In this document: piece after piece, positions 7,993 through 15,438 of the stretch
Layout of the letters: the number at the start of each line of letters is the position of its first letter
How positions within the stretch are numbered: position 1 is the first letter of the stretch
Source of the DNA: an uncultured Oscillospiraceae bacterium
GTDB lineage: Bacteria; Bacillota; Clostridia; Oscillospirales; Oscillospiraceae
Length of the DNA: 64,000 nucleotides
Direction of reading: 5' to 3'
NCBI GenBank assembly: GCA_934659425.1
Contig: CAKUHU010000003.1
Coordinates: 85,593 to 149,592, forward strand
Program-made: the position numbers and the translations under genes
Notes under the pieces: generated by a model
Seen by the model: the letters and a program-made list of their open reading frames with translations, nothing else
Database searches by the model: none
Told to the model about the DNA's origin: nothing

Positions 7993-8191
7993 GTGTCCAG
8001 CGTGTGGATAACCAGATGCGAAAAGTATCTTAACACATTTTTTCCCTCGTGTCAATAGAAAGAAGTTGGGAGGAAAACGTGATTTTTTGCCTTTTGCCGC
8101 AAATTGGCGGAAAAGCTCTTGCAAAAGTCAAGCATATGGGGTAAAATATTTTCACCTATGTTTAAATTGATTTATTGGAGGATGAATACCG

Positions 8192-8761
8192 ATGCCCACG
8201 ATTACTGCCAGTGAATTCCGGAACGGTGTGACTTTTGAGTTGGACGGCCAGGTTATGCAGGTGGTCGAATTCCAACACGTGAAGCCCGGCAAGGGCGCAG
8301 CTTTTGTGCGGACCAAGATGAAGAATGTCTTGAGCGGCGGCGTCACTGAGACCTCGTTTAATCCCACTGCCAAATTTGAGAGCGCTTATATTGAGCGCAA
8401 GGATGCGCAATACAGCTACAACGACGGCGATCTCTACTATTTTATGGATCAGGAGACCTTTGATATGGTCCCCGTTTCCGCCGGCGATCTCCCTGACGGT
8501 TTCCGGTTCGTCAAGGAGGAGACTGTCTGCAAGCTGATGATCTACAAGGAAAAGGTGGTCGGCGTGGAGGCACCCAACTTTGTGGAGTTGGAGGTCAGCG
8601 AAACTGACCCTGGCTTTAAGGGTGACACTGCCACTAACGTCACCAAGCCTGCTACAGTGGAGACCGGGGCTGAGATCAAGGTGCCTCTCTTCATCAACCC
8701 TGGCGATAAGATTAAGATCGACACCCGTACGGGTGAGTATTTGGAGCGCTGCAAGGCGTAA
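8192..8761 (+). CDS. efp: Translation elongation factor P
   Basis: A 189-residue EF-P, which binds between the P and E sites of stalled ribosomes and speeds peptide-bond formation at polyproline stretches. The sequence starts [19 protein letters not shown] and shows the three beta-barrel layout: a KOW-like N-terminal domain, an OB middle domain and a C-terminal OB domain with [17 protein letters not shown]. The tip loop [10 protein letters not shown] has Lys at residue 34, the position modified in many bacteria. No modification gene is seen nearby. The ribosome site GGAGGA is 11 bases upstream. A CD1247-like gene follows after 28 bases, probably in the same transcript. Confidence 0.97.
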   Translation: MPTITASEFRNGVTFELDGQVMQVVEFQHVKPGKGAAFVRTKMKNVLSGGVTETSFNPTAKFESAYIERKDAQYSYNDGDLYYFMDQETFDMVPVSAGDLPDGFRFVKEETVCKLMIYKEKVVGVEAPNFVELEVSETDPGFKGDTATNVTKPATVETGAEIKVPLFINPGDKIKIDTRTGEYLERCKA

Positions 8762-8789
8762 CAAGGCGCGAGCCGAAAGGAGTTTTATT

Positions 8790-9221
8790 ATGACGATTTC
8801 GGAAAAGGTTGCATATTTGAAAGGTCTGGCAGAGGGACTGAATCTGGATACAGAGAAGTCCAAGGAGGGCAAGCTCATCTCTGTGATGATCGGTATCCTG
8901 GAAGAGATGGGTCTCACGCTGGAGGACCTGGAGGCCGATGTCACTGAAATGGGCGAGGAACTGGACGCCATTTCTGACGATCTGGCCGATGTGGAAGAGG
9001 TCGTGTACGAGGACGAGGATGAGGATGACTGCTGCTGCTGTGATGACGAGGATTTCTTCGAAGTGGAGTGCCCCAATTGCGGGAGCGAGTTGGACATCGA
9101 CGAGTCCGTGCTGGAATCCGGCGTGGTAGAATGCCCCAGCTGCGGTGACAAGTTCGCCATTGATTTGAGCGATGAAGAGGACGAGTGCGGTTGCGATTGC
9201 GGCTGTGACCACGAGGAGTAA
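8790..9221 (+). CDS. CD1247-like acidic zinc-ribbon protein
   Basis: A 143-residue protein. Residues 1-60, starting MTISEKVAYLKGLAEGLNLD, match the CD1247 N-terminal domain found across Clostridia. Then follows a strongly acidic linker containing DDCCCCDDEDFF. The C-terminal part is a Cys4 ribbon (ECPNCGSELDIDESVLESG, then ECPSCGDKFAIDL), and the tail CGCDCGCDHEE adds five more metal-ligand candidates. Function is unknown; family members sit next to efp in related genomes. A strong AAAGGAG ribosome site precedes the ATG at 8790. The cluster of four consecutive Cys is unusual and suggests metal or redox binding, which is inference. Confidence 0.8.
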   Translation: MTISEKVAYLKGLAEGLNLDTEKSKEGKLISVMIGILEEMGLTLEDLEADVTEMGEELDAISDDLADVEEVVYEDEDEDDCCCCDDEDFFEVECPNCGSELDIDESVLESGVVECPSCGDKFAIDLSDEEDECGCDCGCDHEE

Positions 9222-9242
9222 GCAAAACTGAAAGTGTGCCCC

Positions 9243-9276
9243 AAAGGCGGACGGCCCCATGGCCATCCGCCTTTTT
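9243..9276 (+). terminator. Terminator after the efp-CD1247-like unit
   Basis: AAAGGCGGACGGCC / GGCCATCCGCCTTT hairpin with CCAT loop followed by TTTTT. Confidence 0.85.
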
Positions 9277-9323
9277 CATCACATTCTGTCCCGAATCATC
9301 ATCTGCTCAAGGGAGTGTGCTGT

Positions 9324-10052
9324 ATGGAAAAAGAAATCGAGACGCTGCAAAGATGGGTGTTGGACAGCCGCCGGAGCGTGGCCTTCACAGGGGCAGGCTG
9401 CAGCACAGAGAGCAAGATCCCAGACTTTCGAAGCGTGGATGGGCTTTACAATCAAAGCTATGCCTATCCTCCGGAGACGATCATCAGCCACAGCTTTTTT
9501 GAGGCAAAGCCGGAGGAATTTTACCGCTTTTATAAAGAGAAGATGCTTTGGCTGGATGCCCAGCCCAATGCGGCCCATAAAAAATTTGCTGAGATGGAAG
9601 CGGCGGGACGTTTGACGGCAGTGGTGACCCAGAATATTGACGGCCTTCACCAGGCGGCAGGGAGCAAGACGGTATGGGAGCTCCATGGCAGCATTCACCG
9701 CAACTATTGCATGAAATGCCACAAATTTTTCGGGGCTGACTATGTGAAAAAAGCGGAGGGAGTGCCCCGCTGTGATGCCTGTGGAGGTATGGTCAAGCCC
9801 GATGTGGTCTTGTATGAGGAGTCTTTGGATGGAGAGACGCTGGAGCGTGCGGTGGAGGCCATTGCCCAGGCCGATCTGCTGATCGTCGGAGGTACCTCTC
9901 TGGCGGTCTATCCGGCAGCTGGCCTCATTCACTACTACCGCGGGAACCGGCTGGTGCTGATCAATAAAACCCCCACGCCCTATGACAGCAGGGCGGACCT
10001 CATTTTAAGCGGAAAAATCGGAGAAGTGCTGGAAAAGATCCATGTCAGTTGA
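9324..10052 (+). CDS. Sir2 family NAD-dependent protein deacylase
   Basis: A 242-residue sirtuin that removes acyl groups from lysine using NAD. All core motifs are visible: GAGCSTESKIPDFRS for NAD binding, TQNIDGLHQAAG, the catalytic His in ELHGSIHRNYC, a Cys4 zinc site made of CMKCHKFF and CDACGG, GGMVKPDVVLYEE, and GTSLAVYPA. The usual GAGIS is GAGCS here, a conservative change. The start at 9324 follows AAGGGAG and gives the normal family length; upstream in-frame codons overlap a terminator. It stands between two terminators as a single-gene unit. Substrates such as acetyl-CoA synthetase are known for relatives but cannot be read from the sequence. Confidence 0.93.
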   Translation: MEKEIETLQRWVLDSRRSVAFTGAGCSTESKIPDFRSVDGLYNQSYAYPPETIISHSFFEAKPEEFYRFYKEKMLWLDAQPNAAHKKFAEMEAAGRLTAVVTQNIDGLHQAAGSKTVWELHGSIHRNYCMKCHKFFGADYVKKAEGVPRCDACGGMVKPDVVLYEESLDGETLERAVEAIAQADLLIVGGTSLAVYPAAGLIHYYRGNRLVLINKTPTPYDSRADLILSGKIGEVLEKIHVS

Positions 10053-10069
10053 AAAAGCTTTTAGTGCAA

Positions 10070-10105
10070 AACAAAGACCGGAGAGCATGCTCTCCGGTCT
10101 TTGTT
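10070..10105. terminator. Bidirectional terminator between the sirtuin and thioesterase genes
   Basis: ACAAAGACCGGAGAGC and GCTCTCCGGTCTTTGT form a perfect palindromic hairpin between convergent genes. Confidence 0.85.
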
Positions 10106-10512
10106 CATTCAATGCGGAAGAAGGTAAAATTTCCGCTGGCCAAAAGCTGCCCCTGGCTGTCGGTGATGTCCACGTCTACATAGCAAGTAGAGCACCCCCG
10201 GCGGCGGACCTGGCTTTCTGCGAAAACAGTTTCCCCCTGGGGAGCGCTTCGCAGAAAGTTGAAGGAGCTGGATATGGTGACGTACCGGCGCCCATCACTG
10301 CGGGCCGCAATGCCGCAGGCGCAGTCGGCCATGGTATACAGTGCACCTCCATGGGCAATGCCGTAGGGATTTACATTGTCCTTTGTGACAGTCAGCTCTG
10401 TCACGGCCCGATCGGGCTGGAGCTCTTTGATGTGGATGTGATTGTACAGCATAAACGAGTTGGAGGCGCAGTCGATCTCTATCTGCGCCTGGATCTTTCC
10501 CATATCTCCCAT
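10105..10512 (-). CDS. PaaI-type hotdog-fold thioesterase
   Basis: A 135-residue single-domain hotdog protein. The signature NPYGIAHGGALYTMADCACG places it in the PaaI/YdiI acyl-CoA thioesterase group; the HGG loop and the acidic residue in MAD are at the catalytic positions. The rest fits the fold, with the strand VTISSSFNFLR and late strands DVDITDSQGQLLASGNF. Such enzymes hydrolyse aromatic or short acyl-CoA. The substrate is unknown here. The start at 10512 overlaps closely with the end of the upstream Smr gene (1 base between), so the two are co-translated. Confidence 0.85.
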   Translation of the reverse strand: MGDMGKIQAQIEIDCASNSFMLYNHIHIKELQPDRAVTELTVTKDNVNPYGIAHGGALYTMADCACGIAARSDGRRYVTISSSFNFLRSAPQGETVFAESQVRRRGCSTCYVDVDITDSQGQLLASGNFTFFRIE

Positions 10513-10513
10513 A

Positions 10514-10876
10514 TTATGATGCTCTCTTTTCTTTTAAAATGATAAAGGTGACGCCGTTGTTGTGCCGCTCCAGATCCCGATCTCTGCGGAGCGCATCGCA
10601 TTGGCGAAAGGCAGCCAGAGTGTCCTTATCAAAAATGGAGAATCGCTCCCCGGGGATAAAATCGACGATATCGCCCCGGTGTCTTAGGCGTTCCAGATAT
10701 TGCCGGGCCTCGATCCGAATGCGTCCCCCGGTGCCGGAAGAACCATATCCGTGAATGATCTTCAATACGGCGATCCCCGTGGCACGGCTGTGGTTGATCT
10801 CATAGGTCAGACGCCGGATGGCGGCATCTGCGGTGGGTTTCCCCAGCTCCAAATTCACTTCCCGAAGCGGTCCCAC
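10514..10876 (-). CDS. Smr-domain protein
   Basis: A 120-residue stand-alone Smr domain, the nuclease-like module of MutS2 C termini. It opens REVNLELGKPTADAAIRRL, matching the LDLHG-type start of the fold (here NLELG, lacking the classical His), and contains the glycine-rich loop IHGYGSSGTGGRIR. The start is GTG at 10876, selected because GAGGTGA lies 7 bases upstream; a GTG two bases earlier is out of frame. Partner to the thioesterase gene downstream. Recent work on MutS2 Smr domains links them to ribosome rescue or DNA cleavage; for this short protein the role is unknown. Confidence 0.85.
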   Translation of the reverse strand: MGPLREVNLELGKPTADAAIRRLTYEINHSRATGIAVLKIIHGYGSSGTGGRIRIEARQYLERLRHRGDIVDFIPGERFSIFDKDTLAAFRQCDALRRDRDLERHNNGVTFIILKEKRAS

Positions 10877-10935
10877 ACTGTCACCTCATTTCACATATAA
10901 AACCATTATAGCTTGCTCTCTCCAAAGAAGCAATA

Positions 10936-10964
10936 TTGACAACCGGAGAAAAATAAGGTATCCT
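10936..10964 (+). promoter_or_regulatory. Promoter of tRNA-Ser(CGA)
   Basis: TTGACA (10936-10941), a 17-base spacer and TATCCT (10959-10964) lie 24 bases before the tRNA. Confidence 0.7.
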
Positions 10965-10987
10965 ACTAAAAGTATCCCAAGACAGTT

Positions 10988-11076
10988 GGAGCGGTATCGA
11001 AGTGGTCATAACGGGGCTGATTCGAAATCAGTTTGAGGGCAACCTCACGTGGGTTCGAATCCCACCCGCTCCGCCA
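10988..11076 (+). tRNA. tRNA-Ser (anticodon CGA)
   Basis: An 89-nt class II tRNA with acceptor GGAGCGG / CCGCTCC, discriminator G and encoded CCA. The anticodon loop TTCGAAA gives CGA, reading UCG. Long variable arm GAGGGCAACCTC; T arm GGTTCGAATCC. Confidence 0.96.
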
Positions 11077-11086
11077 AAAATAAGGG

Positions 11087-11124
11087 AAAAGCCAGAGGGG
11101 CATCTGCCCTCTGGCTTTTCTTTT
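11087..11124 (+). terminator. Terminator after tRNA-Ser(CGA)
   Basis: AAAAGCCAGAGGG / CCCTCTGGCTTTT hairpin followed by CTTTT. Confidence 0.85.
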
Positions 11125-11151
11125 GACAGGCAATTCGGAGGGGAGAATGTG

Positions 11152-11775
11152 ATGAGCTGTTTCAAGACCTTTATTTCCGCTGTGCTGGCTGGAGCCAGCA
11201 TCGGATTTGGCGGAGTGGCTTTTTATCGCTGGAGAGCAAGGCGCTGGGTGCGCTGTTTTTTACAGTGGGGCTGTTCATGGTCTGCACCTTCGGCCTCCAT
11301 TTGTTTACAGGCAAGGTCTGCTATGTTCTGGAGCAGGATTGGAAATATGCGTCCAGTATCCCGGTTATTTGGCTGGGCAATTTGATGGGCACCGGTCTGG
11401 TGGCGCTGGCAGTGCGTCTGAGCCGTCTCGCGGCGATCGGGGAAAAGGCGGCAGCTATGTGTCAAGTGAAGCTGAACGATGGCCTGTTGAGCCTGTTCCT
11501 GCTTGGGATCTTATGCAATATTTTCATATATGTGGGAGTAGACGGCTTTCGGAATAATCCCCATGAGGTGGGAAAGTATCTATCCCTGTTTTTTGGCGTC
11601 ATGGTATTTATTCTGTGCGGCTTTGAGCATTGTGTGGCCGATATGTTTTACTTCTGGGTATCGGGGTCTTGGAGTCCGCGGGCCGCTTTTGTGCGTCTTG
11701 GTGATCACCCTGGGAAATGCTGTGGGGGGCCTTCTTTTTCCTTTGGCCAGAGGTTGGCTGCATACAAAGCAGTAA
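11152..11775 (+). pseudogene. Formate/nitrite transporter family gene with two compensating frameshifts
   Basis: The gene begins MSCFKTFISAVLAGASIGFG behind GGAGGGGAG, loses its frame after FGGVA at a five-T run near 11220 (one T short for the expected VAFLSLESKALG), continues in another frame through GLFMVCTFGLHLFTG and DGFRNNPHEVGKYL to FGVMVFILCGFEHCVADMFY, and returns to the original frame near 11690 for LLCVLVITLGNAVGGLLFP, ending at 11775. The GFEHCVADMF motif and the membrane pattern match FNT channels, which move formate, nitrite or hydrosulfide. The restored length is about 207 residues, shorter than the usual 250-280. Either a real pseudogene or two sequencing errors. Confidence 0.75.
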
Positions 11776-11785
11776 ATGCGGACGG

Positions 11786-11825
11786 AAAAAGGACTGCCTA
11801 TGCGATCGCACAGGCAGTCCTTTTT
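11786..11825 (+). terminator. Terminator after the FNT-like gene
   Basis: AAAAAGGACTGCCT / AGGCAGTCCTTTTT hairpin with a 12-base loop, flanked by A and T runs, so it can work in both directions. Confidence 0.85.
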
Positions 11826-12091
11826 GACAAAAGGGAGAGACCCACGGCAACAAAAAAGGACGGCAAATGCCGCCCGAATGAAAAACGCGCCGATGGCGCG
11901 GGATTTGTGGTCTGTTCCCCCGCGGGCGGCGATTGCCAGCCCGCGGGGGACAGCATTGTAAGAGAGAGAAAGGAAAAGAGAGGAAATTTCATTATTGCTT
12001 TGACCTGTTGTCCTGACGAGTATAGAATACCATTTCTGGCTGGAAAGTGATGTACAGATTTGGAATTTCTCATGAACAATTTGTGAATGAT
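11826..12091. other. Intergenic region with GC-rich hairpin, no gene assigned
   Basis: No convincing gene is seen here. It contains one GC-rich inverted repeat, CCCCCGCGGGC (11919-11929) against GCCCGCGGGGG (11939-11949), and the stretch GGACGGCAAATGCCG. Minus-strand open frames exist but lack ribosome sites and recognisable content. It separates convergent transcripts. Confidence 0.4.
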
Positions 12092-13378
12092 TCAGGGCAA
12101 GCCCGCCTGGATCTGATAGAGGGAGGACAGCACCAGCCAATTTTGGGGAAAGGGGCGCATCAGGTTCCAATAGCCGGCTCCTGACAGACTGTATTCGGGG
12201 ATCAGTGCCAATTTTGCCCGGATGCTCCGGGCATCCTCAAACCATACCTCGTGGATTGTGCCCTCCTCATCGGAATAACGGAACCAGGGGGATTGGGCGA
12301 GCTCATCATAGCTGATATCCACCGCGTACTTCCGAGCCAAAGCTACCGCCTGTTGGCTGGAGATGGAGGTGGCTCTGGTCTCTCCCTGGACAAAGGGCAG
12401 AGGCCAATCATAGCCGTAGTTGGGCACACCCAGCCAAATTTTTTCGGCGGGGATCTCCGTCAGGGCGTATTCCATCACCTGGCGCACATTGGGTAGGGGT
12501 GCCACCGCCATAGGCGGCCCGAAGGTATAGCCCCATTCATAGGTCATGAGCAGGACCTGGTTGACCGCCGCACCGATGGCGGCAAAATCATGTCCTTCAT
12601 AGAGAGCTCCCTGCTGGTCAGCGGAAGTCTTGGGGGCCAAGGCGGCGATGACGGGATAGCCCAGGGGGTTGAGCCGACGGGTGAGTGCGGATAGGAACGC
12701 GGCGTAGGCAGCGGCATCTTCGGGGAAGACATACTCAAAATCCACGTCTAATCCCAGGTAGCCCTTTTCCCGAAGCGCGGAAGTTACATTGTTGATCAAC
12801 TGTGCCTGCATGTTGTCATCGTTGAGCACCAGGTGGGCCAGCTCATTGGAAAAGCCCCCCTCCTCAGTCAGAGTGGACAAGTGCATGAGGGAAGCTGTCC
12901 TGGCCGCCTTGGCTGCGGCGATGAGCCGTTCATCATCCGGTATCACCAGCGACCCAGTGGGAGTAAAGCCGTAGGTGAACGGTGTGAGATAAGTGAGGTA
13001 GGGGAGGGTGGAGTGGAGTAGGGTGTCATCAATAAAGGGATAGGCGTAGGCGTTGACGGAGATCTCTGGGCCGGGTTCCTGCTGATAGAAGATGACGATG
13101 CTCTGGCCCGGCCAAATGGTGGCCTCTCCCCGTAAAATGGGATTGTTCTGATAAAGCAGCCGCAGGCTCACCCCGTACTGGCGGGCGATGGAGGCGAGGG
13201 TCTCGCCGGGGAGGACAGTATGTACCACCTCAGGAAAGCGAATGACGAGAGCCTGCCCAGTGACCAAGTTCTGGGGCGCTTCCAGGCCGTTGTCGATGGC
13301 AATTTGGGACATGGATATGCCGTATTCCAAGGAGAGGGAGTAAAGGGTGTCTCCCGGCTGTACTACGTGTATGACCAT
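12092..13378 (-). CDS. LysM-GH18 spore/cell-wall glycosidase (SleL/YaaH-like)
   Basis: A 428-residue hydrolase. Two LysM peptidoglycan-binding modules come first: HVVQPGDTLYSLSLEYGIS (residues about 4-46) and HTVLPGETLASIARQYGVS (about 51-95). A glycoside hydrolase 18 barrel follows, with the active-site strand GYLGLDVDFEYV, matching the DxxDxDxE pattern, and the late LGVPNYGYDWPLPF. SleL/YaaH proteins of this build are N-acetylglucosaminidases that degrade spore cortex during germination. No signal peptide, which is normal for such coat-associated enzymes. The start at 13378 lies 5 bases after the stop of the upstream amidase gene with no strong ribosome site, so translation is probably coupled. 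Confidence 0.88.
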   Translation of the reverse strand: MVIHVVQPGDTLYSLSLEYGISMSQIAIDNGLEAPQNLVTGQALVIRFPEVVHTVLPGETLASIARQYGVSLRLLYQNNPILRGEATIWPGQSIVIFYQQEPGPEISVNAYAYPFIDDTLLHSTLPYLTYLTPFTYGFTPTGSLVIPDDERLIAAAKAARTASLMHLSTLTEEGGFSNELAHLVLNDDNMQAQLINNVTSALREKGYLGLDVDFEYVFPEDAAAYAAFLSALTRRLNPLGYPVIAALAPKTSADQQGALYEGHDFAAIGAAVNQVLLMTYEWGYTFGPPMAVAPLPNVRQVMEYALTEIPAEKIWLGVPNYGYDWPLPFVQGETRATSISSQQAVALARKYAVDISYDELAQSPWFRYSDEEGTIHEVWFEDARSIRAKLALIPEYSLSGAGYWNLMRPFPQNWLVLSSLYQIQAGLP

Positions 13379-13382
13379 GGCG

Positions 13383-14123
13383 CTATACCAGAGTGACGAA
13401 ATCGGACCGGGCCCAGCCCACGACACCCTCATAACGGACAACGTACCAGTTTTGATACTGATTGATGACCGTGAGCCGGGCGCCGTCGGGGGCGCGGGTC
13501 ACCACGTAGGAGGCGGTGTCTGGTTTATCCCGGATATTGAGAGAGCCCCAGCTCACGTCTACCACTGCGTTTTGGTAGGCACGGGGAGTTAAGAAGGGGA
13601 TACCGAAATACTCCGTCAGAGAGAGGGCGATGCTCCTGGCCGCCGCATCCAGGTTGTTTTTGATCCACACGGCATCGTCCGTGTTATCGTGGTAGCCCAG
13701 CTCGATAAAGACGGAGGGTGCATAGGGCTGACGCACCTCGCCGATGGTGGTGGAGGGGACCGCGCGGACGCTGTTTGGCAGAGGATAGATGCTTTTCAGA
13801 CCGTCGGCAATAAGCTGGGCGGCGGCCTGCCCCTGGCTGCTGCCGGGGTAATAGAAGACGAGGATCCCCCGCTGGGAGCCGTACATCCCCTCGGGGGCGG
13901 CGTTGGAGTGGAGGGCCAGGTGCAGGTCATAGCGCCCCTGGTTGGAGGCGCGGATAGAGGAGGCCGCGGTCATTTCCGGGGTGTTTCGGGTATAACGGAT
14001 GCCGGAGGCTGTTAAATAGGGGACAAGAGCGTCGGCCAGACGGTTCATCCACTCCTCTTCAGTGCCGCCGTTGACATAGTAATTGTTTTCCTGTGTGGAA
14101 GGGGAGAGATAGATGATAGGCAT
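13383..14123 (-). CDS. N-acetylmuramoyl-L-alanine amidase with SH3 domain
   Basis: A 246-residue protein with an Amidase_3 catalytic domain (residues about 1-175) and a C-terminal bacterial SH3 domain (about 185-246, SLNIRDKPDTASYVVTR to GVVGWARSDFV). It cleaves the bond between muramic acid and the peptide stem. The metal and catalytic motifs HLALHSNAAP and VFIELGYHDN are present, and EEEW may supply the first Glu. The opening IYLSPSTQENNYY lacks the usual GHGG histidine of the family, a variant seen in some spore and phage-type amidases. No signal peptide. AAGGAGG ribosome site before the ATG at 14123. Operon with the GH18 enzyme downstream. Confidence 0.88.
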   Translation of the reverse strand: MPIIYLSPSTQENNYYVNGGTEEEWMNRLADALVPYLTASGIRYTRNTPEMTAASSIRASNQGRYDLHLALHSNAAPEGMYGSQRGILVFYYPGSSQGQAAAQLIADGLKSIYPLPNSVRAVPSTTIGEVRQPYAPSVFIELGYHDNTDDAVWIKNNLDAAARSIALSLTEYFGIPFLTPRAYQNAVVDVSWGSLNIRDKPDTASYVVTRAPDGARLTVINQYQNWYVVRYEGVVGWARSDFVTLV

Positions 14124-14147
14124 ACAGATTCCTCCTTTTTGCTTATT

Positions 14148-15002
14148 CTATGACCACTTTGAGGGATCGGTGCCATAGAGCTCCACCAGCTCCAAAAGGG
14201 GCGAGCGGGCCAAATCGCTGACTGTCACCAGCCGCCCGCCGTCACTGTCCAGGTCTGCTCCTTGGACCATATAGGCGTACCAGACAAGGTAGGAGCACTG
14301 GGCGGCAAATTCTGTTTCCTCTAAGTCGGGGAATTTTTCTCCCCACAAGCCGGAAAAAAGACCGTAGGGACAGTCTGCCAGATATTCGCTGGCATATGCC
14401 GCCGCTTGCGGTCCCAAAGCTCGGTCTGTTGGCCGGTAGACCAAGTACATCCGGTATTCCCGCCAGTGTTCTAAGGGCCGAAAAATGGCGGTGGTCCCCA
14501 CGCCGACCGCTTCCAGCACGATGCCGTTGTCGGCATCCACCACGATACCCGCGTGACCGTGGCGCCAGCCAAAAGCGTGGGTGTCCAAGGTGAGGAGGAG
14601 GTCACCATCTTTTAAGGAGGTGGGAAGGGGGCCGTACAAGGTCTCTCCGGTATCCGGATCTGCCATCCGGTCCTCTCGGATAAAGGGTGGGAAGAGCATG
14701 GTGCAAACGGTTTTACGGGGGACGAAGAAAGAGGCCTGACGATCTAAAATGATGTCACGGCCATTTTCCCACAGCGCGTCTACCGCAATTTTTGTCAATC
14801 CGGTTTGGGCGAAAAGAAGGTTGTAATCTTTCTCAGAGAGGGTGGGTTGGGCAAGAACGGGTGTTAGAGCGGCCTGCGGATAATCAGGGAAAAAGGAGGG
14901 CTCCCGGTGGGCCCATAATTGGAGCAGAGCCACTCCACAGGCGGCGGCAAGCAGGGACAGAATGATCTGGGTGCAAAGCCGCCTTGCGCGGGTGCGGGTC
15001 AC
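14148..15002 (-). CDS. YiiX-like NlpC/P60-type cysteine hydrolase, membrane-anchored
   Basis: A 284-residue protein with an N-terminal signal anchor (TQIILSLLAAACGVALLQLW). The catalytic part looks like the permuted papain-like YiiX/YebB group: the DGDLLLTLDTH strand, the His motif WRHGHAGIVVD, the EAVGVGTTAIFRPL strand, and the late Cys motif AQCSYLVWYAYM. In permuted members the His precedes the Cys as seen here. Likely acts outside the membrane on peptidoglycan or lipid-linked amide bonds; the substrate is unknown. The GTG start at 15002 was chosen because AGGAGG is 7 bases upstream; a TTG at 15008 is too close. It lies 24 bases upstream of the amidase gene. Confidence 0.75.
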   Translation of the reverse strand: MTRTRARRLCTQIILSLLAAACGVALLQLWAHREPSFFPDYPQAALTPVLAQPTLSEKDYNLLFAQTGLTKIAVDALWENGRDIILDRQASFFVPRKTVCTMLFPPFIREDRMADPDTGETLYGPLPTSLKDGDLLLTLDTHAFGWRHGHAGIVVDADNGIVLEAVGVGTTAIFRPLEHWREYRMYLVYRPTDRALGPQAAAYASEYLADCPYGLFSGLWGEKFPDLEETEFAAQCSYLVWYAYMVQGADLDSDGGRLVTVSDLARSPLLELVELYGTDPSKWS

Positions 15003-15075
15003 AACCAAACCTCCTTTTTTGTCAGGTATAGGACAATATTCCCCTCCATATTCTTGAAGAGAGGGGGAATATCAT

Positions 15076-15345
15076 ATGGATTCCAGAATGGGAGAGCTGC
15101 GCTGCAAAGAGGTCATCAATGTTACCGACGGCACCCGCTATGGTTACGTGGGGGATGCGGAGGTGGATCTGGAGACCGGCCAGATCCGTGCGCTTATTGT
15201 GCCGGGTCGCCTGCGGCTGTTTGGACTTTTGGGGCGGGAGGCCGAACGGTTTTTTCCATGGGAGGCGGTGCGCCGCTTTGGAGAGGACATCATTTTGGTG
15301 GAGGACGGCGCGGCCCAGCCTTTGCACCGAAATCGAAAACGATAG
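15076..15345 (+). CDS. YlmC/YmxH family sporulation-associated PRC-barrel protein
   Basis: An 89-residue PRC-barrel protein of the YlmC/YmxH family. Typical features are the start with MGELRCKEVINVTDGTRYG, the VGDAEVDLETGQIRALIVPG strand pair, and the end WEAVRRFGEDIILVE. Members are expressed during sporulation in Bacillus and Clostridium, but their biochemical role is not settled. A GAGAGGGGG ribosome site precedes the ATG at 15076. Divergent from the hydrolase run on the other strand, and followed by glmS, which appears to have its own promoter. Confidence 0.9.
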   Translation: MDSRMGELRCKEVINVTDGTRYGYVGDAEVDLETGQIRALIVPGRLRLFGLLGREAERFFPWEAVRRFGEDIILVEDGAAQPLHRNRKR

Positions 15346-15363
15346 AATCAGGGCAGAGAAGCC

Positions 15364-15392
15364 TTGCGCTTTTGGCAGGAATACGATAAAAT
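15364..15392 (+). promoter_or_regulatory. Probable glmS promoter
   Basis: TTGCGC (15364-15369), a 17-base spacer and TAAAAT (15387-15392). The resulting leader of about 40 bases leaves no room for a glmS ribozyme. Confidence 0.5.
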
Positions 15393-15438
15393 AAGAGGAC
15401 CTGAAAATGCGCATCACAGGACACAGGAGGATACGCTT

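Noticed and set aside
15345..15438. glmS ribozyme
   Set aside because: Only 93 bases separate ylmC and glmS and none of the conserved ribozyme core is visible.
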